Positions 45,724-56,344 of a stretch of 64,000 bases of DNA are shown here, one piece after another. Each line of letters opens with the position of its first letter. The stretch's first letter is position 1. Origin of the DNA: Lepas anatifera (taxonomy: Eukaryota; Arthropoda; Thecostraca; Lepadidae); NCBI GenBank assembly GCA_034440635.1, contig JAOTON010000897.1, forward strand, positions 4,918,437 to 4,982,436, in the 5' to 3' direction. The notes under the pieces were generated by a model that was not told where the DNA came from, searched no databases, and was given only the letters and a program-made list of their open reading frames with translations. Made by a program: the position numbers and the translations under genes.

Positions 45724-46122
45724 TACCTCGGCCTGCGGCCTCGACAGGTGCCGCTCCGGTGCAGGAGAAGCCGGTGACAATGTACGTTAGGCAAACAGTT
45801 CGATTGACAGACGAGTGTTTTCAGCAGTATGATACATATACTAACGCGATGTTAGGACTTGAGGTCTTGTGTTCTCATTCTGACTCCATTCAATCCCATA
45901 TGTAAGCCCTTTTTTCTAAACTAACATGTCTCTGCACACTGCGCCACGTTTGCCTTCTATTCATGTCATCACATAAATAAACACACGTATAAAGTTTGGT
46001 TTGTTAAGTAAGGACTGGGTATGCCCAGAAGAAAGGACATACAATATAAGATATTATGGGTTTGCCGACCATATTTCACCTATTCCCGGAGAACTTTGCA
46101 CAATTCAGCCTATTTGTTACAC
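45724..46122 (+). repeat. Composite repeat: core plus truncated right module
   Basis: More similar to the copy at 25636 (GTTAGGCAAACAGTTCG, TAACGCGATGTTAGGACTTG) than to the others. It breaks off after GCCTATTTGTTAC. Confidence 0.9.
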
Positions 46123-47248
46123 GAGCCGGAGGCCCACGTACACCCAGACCATCCAGGAATCATAGGCACGTGCGGGGACGCCCATGACACTGGGAAAAGG
46201 TGGGTAACTGGGAAGTTATAAGTTGGAAAAGGAAGCGGCTCGGTCTGCGCTGTCCAGCCCAGCCGCGCGCCACACGCGACCGAGATGTCCACACTCAAGA
46301 CGAGCTAGAGTGCACACATCCCCGCCACCCACGGAGACACGCCGGGCTAGACATCGCAGACAGTGGATAGGAGGGGTATTTAGGAGTGGACAGAAAGGAT
46401 ACGGGTGGAAAGGCATGGATACACAAGGAAATAAGGAAAGAAGAGGAAAAGGAACAAGGAGTGGGTGGGATTTGAAGTTAGGAGGGCTAAGAAAGGATGA
46501 GGATGGCAGTTTCGATTTGGCCTCTCACCCGAAGGCGGGGGGCGAAACCCATCCTGCCAACTGGGGTCATGGGTGTCGTCACATCCCGTACCCAATTATC
46601 CATGTGCCGGACCAGTCAGCAGGTGCCAACAAGTCCGGCAGATGAAAATTGGTCCCTGCGGGGGTAACCATTTGTAGACCCGGAGTAAGCTGCCAAAAGC
46701 ACGCTGTATATTCTGTATGTTTTGCAGTCGTGGGTGCGTATTTCACTCCCATGTTAGTCCGGGTCACATCAGATGTCCTGAGACAGGACTTCTTGCGGCA
46801 GAAAACAAGTATCCAAAGCCTCGATACCTGAGCGAAGGCAGGGGCTTCTGGTGGAAATGCTGAATTCGACCCACTGCTGGCTGACGCGCTGGGCAGTGTA
46901 GAGCTACCTAATCACTTACTCTATATGCTTTGATACTTGTGGGGATTCTACCGGGCCAAAAATAATTTTACTGTCTCTAAAGCCGTGTCCCAATATCGAT
47001 TTCGCACTAAGGTGCTCAGTGTAAAATTGATCTGGGAAAATATACTCGGCAAGTGGGAAACTAAAAAGTTGAGATTATGTGAGATTCAATTGTCCTTATT
47101 TAAACTTATAAAAACCCTTATTTGAAGTTAAAGAAGAAATTGTTGATCAAAATTTCCTTATTACCATATTTTATGGCTTTATATGCATCAGGATTATCGA
47201 ATTGTCCTCGAAAGGCTCTACTTAAGAAGCGAGTGGATTGAAGCTGGT
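46123..47248. other. No recognisable feature
   Basis: Apparently single-copy sequence with several short overlapping open frames at 46223-46831 that carry no recognisable domain. Confidence 0.35.
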
Positions 47249-50200
47249 GAACTGGGTCAGTGGTGTACGGATGTGGTGCCTGTCCTGACGGCTGATTGTG
47301 GAGCTGGGTCAGTGGTGTACTGATGTGGTACGTGTCCTGGCAGGCTGATTGTGGAGCTGGGTCAGTGGTGTACTGATGTGGTGCCTGTCCTGACGGTTGA
47401 TTGTGGAGCTGGGTCAGTGGTGTACGGATGTGGTGCGTGTCCTGGCAGGCTGATTGTGGAGCTGGGTCAGTGGTGTACTGATGTGGTGCCTGTCCTGACG
47501 GCTGATTGTGGAGCTGGGTCAGTGGTGTACGGATGTGGTGCGTGACCTGACAGCTGATTGTGGAGCTGGGTCAGTGGTGTACTGATGTGGTACGTGTCCT
47601 GGCAGGCTGATTGTGGAGCTGGGTCAGTGGTGTACTGATGTGGTGCGTGTCCTGACGGCTGATTGTGGAGCTGGGTCAGTGGTGTACTGATGTGGTGCCT
47701 GTCCTGACGGCTGATTGTGGAACTGGGTCAGTGGTGTACGGATGTGGTGCGTGACCTGACAGCTGATTGTGGAGCTGGGTCAGTGGTGTACTGATGTGGT
47801 GCGTGTCCTGGCAGGCTGATTGTGGAGCTGGGTCGGTGGTGTACGGATGTGGTGCGTGTCCTGACGGCTGATTGTGGAGCTGGGTCGGTGGTGTACGGAT
47901 GTGGTGCGTGTCCTGACGGCTGATTGTGGAGCTGGTTCAGTGGTGTACTGATGTGGTGCCTGTCCTGACGGCTGATTGTGGAGCTGGGTCAGTGGTGTAC
48001 GGATGTGGTGCGTGACCTGACGGCTGATTGTGGAGCTGGGTCAGTGGTGTACTGATGTGGTGCCTGTCCTGACGGCTGATTGTGGAGCTGGGTCAGTGGT
48101 GTACGGATGTGGTGCGTGACCTGACAGCTGATTGTGGAGCTGGGTCAGTGGTGTACTGATGTGGTGCCTGTCCTGGCGGCTGATTGTGGAGCTGGGTCAG
48201 TGGTGTACGGATGTGGTGCGTGACCTGACAGCTGATTGTGGAGCTGGGTCGGTGGTGTACTGATGTGGTGCGTGTCCTGGCAGGCTGATTGTGGAGCTGG
48301 GTCAGTGGTGTACGGATGTGGTGCGTGACCTGACAGCTGATTGTGGAGCTGGGTCGGTGGTGTACTGATGTGGTGCCTGTCCTGACGGCTGATTGTGGAG
48401 CTGGGTCAGTGGTGTACTGATGTGGTGCCTGTCCTGACGGCTGATTGTGGAGCTGGGTCAGTGGTGTACTGATGTGGTGCCTGTCCTGGGGGTTGATTGT
48501 GGAGCTGGGTCAGTGGTGTACTGATGTGGTGCGTGTCCTGGCAGGCTGATTGTGGAGCTGGGTCAGTGGTGTACTGATGTGGTGCGTATCCTGGCAGGCT
48601 GATTGTGGAGCTGGGTCAGTGGTGTACTGATGTGGTGCGTGTCCTGGCAGGCTGATTGTGGAGCTGGGTCAGTGGTGTACGGATGTGGTGCGTGTCCTGG
48701 CAGGCTGATTGTGGAGCTGGGTCAGTGGTGTACTGATGTGGTGCGTGTCCTGGCAGGCTGATTGTGGAGCTGGGTCAGTGGTGTACTGATGTGGTGCGTG
48801 TCCTGGCAGGCTGATTGTGGAGCTGGGTCAGTGGTGTACGGATGTGGTGCGTGTCCTGGCAGGCTGATTGTGGAGCTGGGTCAGTGGTGTACGGATGTGG
48901 TGCGTGACCTGACAGCTGATTGTGGAGCTGGGTCGGTGGTGTACTGATGTGGTGCGTGTCCTGGCAGGCTGATTGTGGAGCTGGGTCAGTGGTGTACTGA
49001 TGTGGTGCGTGTCCTGGCAGGCTGATTGTGGAGCTGGGTCAGTGGTGTACGGATGTGGTGCGTGACCTGACAGCTGATTGTGGAGCTGGGTCGGTGGTGT
49101 ACTGATGTGGTGCGTGTCCTGGCAGGCTGATTGTGGAGCTGGGTCAGTGGTGTACTGATGTGGTGCCTGTCCCGACGGCTGATTGTGGAACTGGGTCAGT
49201 GGTGTACGGATGTGGTGCGTGACCTGACAGCTGATTGTGGAGCTGGGTCAGTGGTGTACTGATGTGGTGCGTGTCCTGGCAGGCTGATTGTGGAGCTGGG
49301 TCAGTGGTGTACTGATGTGGTGCGTGACCTGACAGCTGATTGTGGAGCTGGGTCGGTGGTGTACTGATGTGGTGCGTGTCCTGGCAGGCTGATTGTGGAG
49401 CTGGGTCAGTGGTGTACTGATGTGGTGCCTGTCCTGACGGCTGATTGTGGAGCTGGGTCAGTGGTGTACTGATGTGGTGCCTGTTCTGACAGCTGATTGT
49501 GGAGCTGGGTCAGTGGTGTACTGATGTGGTGCGTGTCCTGGCAGGCTGATTGTGGAGCTGGGTCAGTGGTGTACTGATGTGGTGCCTGTCCTGACGGCTG
49601 ATTGTGGAGCTGGGTCAGTGGTGTACGGATGTGGTGCGTGACCTGACAGCTGATTGTGGAGCTGGGTCGGTGGTGTACTGATGTGGTGCGTGTCCTGGCA
49701 GGCTGATTGTGGAGCTGGGTCAGTGGTGTACTGATGTGGTGCCTGTCCTGACGGCTGATTGTGGAGCTGGGTCAGTGGTGTACGGATGTAGTGCGTGACC
49801 TGACAGCTGATTGTGGAGCTGGGTCGGTGGTGTACTGATGTGGTGCGTGTCCTGGCAGGCTGATTGTGGAGCTGGGTCAGTGGTGTACTGATGTGGTGCC
49901 TGTCCTGACGGCTGATTGTGGAGCTGGGTCAGTGGTGTACGGATGTGGTGCGTGACCTGACAGCTGATTGTGGAACTGGGTCAGTGGTGTACTGATGTGG
50001 TACGTGTCCTGGCAGGCTGATTGTGGAGCTGGGTCAGTGGTGTACTGATGTGGTGCGTGTCCTGACGGCTGGTTGTGGAGCTGGGTCAGTGGTGTACTGA
50101 TGTGGTGCGTGTCCTGACGGCTGATTGTGGAGCCGGGTCAGTGGTGTACTGATGTGGTACGTGTCCTGGCAGGCTGATGGTGGAGCTGGGTCAGTGGTGT

Positions 50201-50373
50201 ACTGATGTGGTACGTGTCCTGGCAGGCTGATGGTGGAGCTGGGTCAGTGGTGTACTGATGTGGTGCGTGTCCTGGCAGGCTGATTGTGGAGCTGGGTCAG
50301 TGGTGTACTGATGTGGTGCCTGTCCTGACGGCTGATTGTGGAGCTGGGTCAGTGGTGTACTGATGTGGTACGT
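47249..50373 (+). repeat. 53-bp satellite array, left part, about 59 units
   Basis: The unit is GAGCTGGGTCAGTGGTGTAC, TGATGTGGTGCGTGTCCTGG, CAGGCTGATTGTG (53 bp), with a shorter variant carrying TGACCTGACAGC or TGTCCTGACGGC. The variants alternate in recurring blocks, implying higher-order repeats. The array is interrupted at an ACGT by the foldback element and resumes at 53609. Confidence 0.95.
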
Positions 50374-52284
50374 GGGGCATTCCAGGACAGATCGACCAAG
50401 GCTTGACACCACCATGTCTAGAAAAAATCTGAAACTTTGTCTCCGGGGTAGTTTTGGGCCAGAAACACGCCTGTGAGAATCTCAGCCCCCTCCGACCAAC
50501 GGTGACCGAGTTATAGCCCGAGGCACTTTCGGGAGGTCACGTTGTAGACTCATCTTTGATGCTTCATAACTCAACAACGCATCACCTGATTAACAAGTTT
50601 TGTATATCATTGAACTCGTCTTGAATTATAGTTTATTTTGAAAAAAGAAAATTTCAAAATTTGAAAATTTTTGACTTTTAATTTGTTTGACCTTTTCCTT
50701 TTTGACCTAGCTTGACCTTTTCCCAGTTGAAATTGCCCTTTTAGACACCCCAAAAATGTTTCTTCATAAAATATCTTTCGATAGCAAAAATAAAAAAAAT
50801 GCGTTCTTGCTATAAGTTCCGAATATTTAGCACCTAAGGTAGGTATGTACACGGTTTTTGACCAATGCGGTAGTACAGCCTTATGTTTAACGCCGCAAAT
50901 ATAGCGATTGCTTTTGTAATCGGTCGCTGGAAATCATACTCCATTGTCTTTACGAAATTTTAATCGTACAAGTATCCGAATTTATCACAATTAACACGCG
51001 CCCACCCGAGGGGATGGGCAACCGGCCTCCTCAGGTTTCCACAGGTAGTAAAAAAACACCTTCGCGCAGCGCCACCGTACTTCATGTACCTCTAACTCGA
51101 AATTTTTGCAGCTTCTGGCAAAATTTTAGGTCTGGGTCATACCAGGTCAGACCGCCAACCTAGGTCAAGAGACCTAACCTCAAACTTTGGGAGGTGCGTA
51201 AATCATATCAAATTTAGCCTATCGTGGTTAGAATCGCATTACATAGTAAGATCGCCTAGCAAGATAATTTTTCGTAGCAGGATTTCTATATCGATAACCG
51301 GGAGCAGGGCGAGGGTCATGATCTTTCCATTATAAATGCATGGGGCGATTGGTAAATTTTGATAACTTGCGAGAATTGAGAATTGTCGAGAATTGCGATG
51401 GAGGTTGTATTTTTACATTGTCGTGTCTGACTTGCCACTGCAGTTTGATTAATATTCTTTTTACCATACAGACCTAAGCCTGGCTCTAGGTCATAGCAGG
51501 TTAATTTTGACATTTGACTAGGCAATATTATAAGATACATAATCCGTTTGGGCTCAACAAGAGTGTTCCAATGGTGCTGAACTTTTCTTTCTATGGCACT
51601 TCTCTGTCACCTATTATGCCACAAAATTTAGGTTTCCACTTAGTTCCCGTAAGAAATACTGTGACCTTGAGCAACCTCAAAGGCGACACGACCAAACGAT
51701 TGTATGTAACATATTCGGTAATGATTAAAACTGGCTATTTAGCGGCATCACTCCCAGTGCACTGTGTCATTATTTATCTGGGATTCTCGGATCCGTGTCA
51801 GCTATGAAATGATCACCTTGTAAAAATATCATGAGGCAACCTGTTCAAGCGACCAAGTCGAATGCGTTACAATTTCAGGACATTTTGTCGAATATATGAG
51901 CAGATTCAAATTACTTTTTGGGAATGAAAGCCTTTCAGACACGTTTGTTTACATTGCATGAATCCTCTCAAACATATGCTGTGCTGCACTGGATCAGCTT
52001 GCATCGATACTATTTTCTATCTCCGGGAACGATGTAATTGTGTGAGTTCGTGGTGCTCATAGGATAAGTTATACTTGTTTCAATTATTGATAAGGTCGCG
52101 ACATTTTTGTAAATTTTCGTTTAAGGCTGAAAGGTTCATTATTAATAAGTTCATTTGCCCTCGTCTCCCTCGAAACAAGGAATCCCTTTTTATCACTTTT
52201 AATGGCTGCAGTTTTTCTGTTTATAAATATTGCCCAAGTTGTTGCCAGTTCAGTTTTTTTATACATTTTGTACAAGTTGTTCTC

Positions 52285-52613
52285 AGTTCGATTGTTGGAG
52301 TCGGGGTCTCACTAAAGTCATCAATGGACTCGTCACGGAGACTCCGACCCCACCATCCGAACGAGCAACTCCCACAATGAAGGGTTGATTTTAGAAGCCA
52401 ACGTTTAACGTCCCACACAGCACAGGGACGGCCGCCCCGCTCAGGTCACCCTCTCACCAGTCAGTTGCCAGCCGACCTGTACGTCGGGTAAGCTATTGAG
52501 CGCCGGAGCGTCTCAGCGGAACCGATCCCAAGCCTGGACATGCACTGCCACTGCATGCTTCTGAGCCGCGGGCCGGAGCCCAACGCTCTACCAACTGAGC
52601 TACCGGGGCGGCA
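52285..52613 (-). repeat. tRNA-derived SINE, copy 2
   Basis: On the minus strand GCCGCCCCGG is followed by box A TAGCTCAGTTGGTAGAGC (52603-52586) and, after an inserted loop, a weak box B GATCGGTTCC near 52525. The body then matches 8575-8912. This is the best-preserved head of the family in the window. Confidence 0.85.
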
Positions 52614-52802
52614 AGGAGGCGGTTTTAGGAGTAGGTGTCTCACTAGAGTCATCAAGGGACTTTTTACGGAGACCCTGACCCCACCACCCAAACGAGCAAC
52701 TCCCACGATAAAGTGTTAATCAAGGAAACAAAGTTGAAAGTCCCACAAGGCATAACGACGACCGTCTACCTCAGGTCACCCCCTCACCACTGAGTTGCCT
52801 GC
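52614..52802 (-). repeat. SINE fragment, body only
   Basis: Repeats the body of the adjacent SINE (ACTAGAGTCATCAAGGGACT, CCCCACCACCCAAACGAGCA) in the same orientation but lacks the tRNA head. The two together form a head-to-tail pair, either a dimeric SINE or two insertions. Confidence 0.7.
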
Positions 52803-53608
52803 TGGCCTTCAGCATTTACGGTACCTACCACCTCCCATTTGACCTAAGTTATCTTTCCAGAAGTTGCAAAATGTTGTGTTAGAGGTAGATGGAGTACGGT
52901 GGCGCTGCGCGAAGGTATTTTTTTACTACCTGTAGAGACCTGAGGAGGCCGGTTGCCCACCCCCTCGGGTGGGCGCGTGTTAATTGTGATAAATTCGGAT
53001 ACTTGTACGATTAAAATTTCGTAAAGACAATGGAGTATGATTTCCAGCGACCGATTACAAAAGCAATCGCTATATTTGCGGCATTAAACATAAGGCTGTA
53101 CTACCGCAATGGTCAAAAACCGTGTACATACCTACCTTAGGTGCTAAATATTCGGAACTTATAGCAAGAACGCATTTTTTTATTTTTGCTATCGAAAGAT
53201 ATTTTATGAAGAAACATTTTTAGGGTGTCTAAAAGGGCAATTTCAACTGGGAAAAGGTCAAGCTAGGTCAAAAAGGAAAAGGTCAAACAAATTAAAAGTC
53301 AAAAATTTTCAAATTTTGAAATTTTCTTTTTCAAAATAAACTATAATTCAAGACGAGTTCAATGATATACAAAACTTGTTAATCAGGTGATGCGTTGTTG
53401 AGTTATGAAGCATCAAAGATGAGTCTACAACGTGACCTCCCGAAAGTGCCTCGGGCTATAACTCGGTCACCGTTGGTCGGAGGGGGGCTAAGATTCTCAC
53501 AGGCGTGTTTCTGGCCCAAAACTACCCCGGAGACAAAGTTTAAGATTTTTCTAGACATGGTGGTGTCAAATTGAAATATTTTTGGTCGTTTTGTCCTGGA
53601 ATGCCCCC

Positions 53609-53954
53609 ACGTGTCCTGGCAGGCTGATTTTGGAGCTGGGTCAGTGGTGTACTGATGTGGTACGTGTCCTGGCAGGCTGATTGTGGAGCTGGGTCAGTGG
53701 TGTACTGATGTGGTACGTGTCCTGACGGCTGATTGTGGAGCTGGGTCAGTGGTGTACTGATGTGGTGCCTGTTCTGACAGCTGATTGTGGAGTTGGGTCA
53801 GTGGTGTACTGATGTGGTGCCTGTTCTGGCAGGCTGATTGTGGAGCTGGGTCAGTGGTGTACTGATGTGGTGCCTGTTCTGACAGCTGATTGTGGAGCTG
53901 GGTCAGTGGTGTACTGATGTGGTGCCTGTCCTGGCAGGCTGATTGTGGAGCTGG
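53609..53954 (+). repeat. 53-bp satellite array, right part, about 6.5 units
   Basis: Continuation of the 47249-50373 array on the far side of the foldback element, in register with it. It ends at GTGGAGCTGGTGAGCAGC. Confidence 0.95.
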
Positions 53955-53959
53955 TGAGC

Positions 53960-54260
53960 AGCGACAGCCTGTGTTCTGAGGTGCCGAGCCCGGGACAGCC
54001 GGCCCGCTCAGAGAGGGGTCCGTGGCGCGCTGCCGGAGCGGCGGGCCGGCCCCGCGCCGTGGACGGCGACTGGCGGCGGGGACGGGGGAGGACCGGAACG
54101 GCGGCGGGAGCGGTGCCAGCGGCCGGCACCGACTGTTCCGGGGCCGCTGGGACGGCGCACCCGGCGCCGCTCGGCACTGGAACCTCGACTATCGCTGATC
54201 ACGGCGGGAACGGTGTGGCAGGCGTCGGCTGGACTCCGGCATGCATAGGTGCACCGCTGT
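53960..54260. promoter_or_regulatory. CpG-dense, GC-rich block
   Basis: Dense CpG (GCGGGCCGGCCCCGCGCCG and similar), no tandem repeat, open frames on both strands without recognisable domains. It could be a CpG-rich promoter or first exon, but no gene can be attached to it. Confidence 0.25.
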
Positions 54261-55561
54261 GACTGGATAGGTAGAATCAGGGCGCTGCGGTTGTGTCTTA
54301 CGGTTGGATGAATGGAAGAAAAGTACCGACGTGTGTTGGCAAACGCTAAAACAGCACTTAGTTGTCCGTTTGCTTCGCCCGGTGTTGAGTGCTGCCCTGC
54401 AGACTGTCTGACGTCGCCTTCTGGATTGATCGCCGCTCGATGTGCTGCCGTGTGTTCGCCCCCGCACTGATTGTTCATGTATGTAGTGCTGTTACCCCCG
54501 GTTCGGATCATTACCCGAGCCGGGGGATGTGTACGACGGCGGAAGCAATTATGCAGGGACGGTGCGTTCTCTTTCGGGTGCATCGGAAGTTGGAGAACAA
54601 ACTATGGGGTTAGGTCGTCTGCTGAGGAAAGTGGGGATGTCTGTCGTCTGCACCGAATGAAAACTGTTTTTGAATAGATTTTTGCAAGACAGCTGGTGGT
54701 TGGCGTCGTGTTGGGACGCTGCGGGGCCCACAGGTGCGTCGCGTGCGACCCGTTGCTGGGTCAGATGGCGCCGGGTAGCTCAGCGCTCAGCGCCGGCTAC
54801 GCCGTTCTTGTTGGTGCGGTGGCAGGCGCTGCCGCAGGGCGCGGCGTCGGCGGCTGTGTAATGCTGTTATTCTGCTTGCGTGCCAAGGTCGCTGTAATCT
54901 GCCGTCCTCCGCTCCAGATAGTCAGCTCGTAATGAATATCCACGCCAGCTCGCTAAAGGAAAGAGAACGGCACTGGCGCCACCAGCAGCGTTCAGCGAAG
55001 AGGCTGATTGAAACCGGGCTTTTTGTATGCTTCGGGGGATCGTTTTAATTTTTTGTGAATCTGAAAGGCTGACTTGTTCTTGAATGAATTAGACTGGTTT
55101 GCGACTTCTGATCTGTTACTATATACGCATTTTTCACAGATATGCGTTTTGAGCAAATTTCAGATATTCACTTGATGGTGGACTGGAGCAGGCGTAGACT
55201 TGCCTGGTTAGCTGCCTTGCCAAGTAAGCTGCAGCGTAGACATCGATCAGGGACCAATCCACCCGAACACCCTGCATAACTAACCCTCGCCGTAGCAAGA
55301 GGCCTCTGCCGTGCATTCATGGGTGTTCAAATTGTCACTCTACACAGCAGGATTTATCGCAGCATCGAATTTCAAGTGTCATTATTGGATCGTATCACTA
55401 TCGAGGCAAAAATATCACGTGTTTTGGAGAGGTAACTGACGAATTGATTGCTGCGTACGAAAACGGTGTTTGATGGGAGCGAACCGGTCGGCTGCTACTT
55501 ACCAGAAAGGTCGGTTTTCACCCCGCGGCTTCCCTCGCCGCTGCAGGCCATATTCAGCAAA
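54261..55561. other. No recognisable gene
   Basis: Moderately GC-rich. The frame at 54696-54932 gives a Gly/Ala-rich hydrophobic stretch (GYAVLVGAVAGAAAG) that resembles a membrane segment by composition only. No splice-bounded exon or repeat is convincing. Confidence 0.3.
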
Positions 55562-55860
55562 CCCAGCACTGCCCGTCGGCGGACCAAACTATCACTGAGG
55601 TACGGCCGGCCCCACTACGAGCCCGACACTGCCCGTCGGCGGACCAAACTATCACTGAGGTACGGCCGGCCCCAGTGCGAGCCCGACACTGCCCGTCGGC
55701 GGACCAAACTATCACTGAGGTACGGCCGGCCCCAGTGCGAGCCCGACACTGCCCGTCGGCGGACCAAACTATCACTGAGGTACGGCCGGCCCCAGTGCGA
55801 GCCCGACACTGCCCGTCGGCGGACCAAACTATCACTGAGGTACGGCCGGCCCCACTGCGG
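55562..55860 (+). repeat. 60-bp minisatellite, five near-perfect copies
   Basis: The unit CACTGCCCGTCGGCGGACCA, AACTATCACTGAGGTACGGC, CGGCCCCAGTGCGAGCCCGA repeats with only one or two changes, so the array is young. The 60-bp period keeps frame and at least five frames across both strands are open, giving 20-residue peptide repeats such as TARRRTKLSLRYGRPQCEPD. There is no evidence that any is translated. Confidence 0.97.
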
Positions 55861-56344
55861 CCCACTGTTGTGAGAGTTCACCAATCACATAGCAAACCCA
55901 CAGTCAGTCGCAAGAGATAGCGCGATCGTTTTCTGCCGCTTTTGCTGTAGAGCTGTGTACTGAAGTGAAAGAATGCTTCCTTTGAACAAGAGACCCGCTG
56001 TAGGGAGGGGGATCTGGCAGTCATACGAGTATAATCAGTACGTGGCGATCTGCAGTTGCCGTCATGATTCAATCTGAATTCTTGGCTCAAGGCAACGGGT
56101 TTCTCTGCAGTTGCCGGTGCTCGGCTTAAACAGGAGCGCCGAGAAAATGGGGCTGAGGTATGTTGTTAGTTTTTGCTCACCGCTGACTGGGAACTTCCTC
56201 CTACTTCCCGAAATGGGAATATTTGGTTTGAACCTATTGTTACACTTTGCCCACTCTTGTGAAGAAGCTCCATGTGGACCGATCAGTTTTGGCTAAAGTA
56301 GGAAATTGTGGGTGGAAAGGTGCGGGATCGGGCACGTGCTGACA
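55861..56344. other. No recognisable feature
   Basis: Short unique interval between two arrays. Confidence 0.35.

Larger units (their letters stand above)
50991..52984. mobile_element. TTAA-flanked element nested at the centre of the foldback
   Basis: Ends read TTAACACGCGCCCACCCGAG on both strands, with similarity continuing about 130 bp inwards (CAACCGGCCTCCTCAGG, CTTCGCGCAGCGCCACCGTA) at lower identity than the outer arms. The TTAA is duplicated (50991-50994, 52981-52984). The interior of 2.0 kb has AGGTCA-type words near the ends, an AT-rich middle with no transposase, and two SINE pieces. Confidence 0.85.
50374..53608. mobile_element. Foldback element with about 0.6-kb inverted arms, holding a nested TTAA element
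   Basis: Left arm 50374-50990 and right arm 52985-53608 are inverted copies that differ only at a handful of positions and a short patch near the outer ends. The outer termini are GGGGCATTCCAGGACA and its inverse, flanked by ACGT on both sides (50370-50373 and 53609-53612). The same ACGT occurs once in unbroken satellite units, so this is a 4-bp target duplication. With the inner element removed, the arms meet at TATCACAATTAATTGTGATA, a perfect dyad. The arms have no coding capacity. Confidence 0.85.

Noticed and set aside
54008..54583. Minus-strand open frame of 191 codons
   Set aside because: GC-rich composition alone makes frames open here. It extends into the CpG block on several frames and shows no protein family feature.
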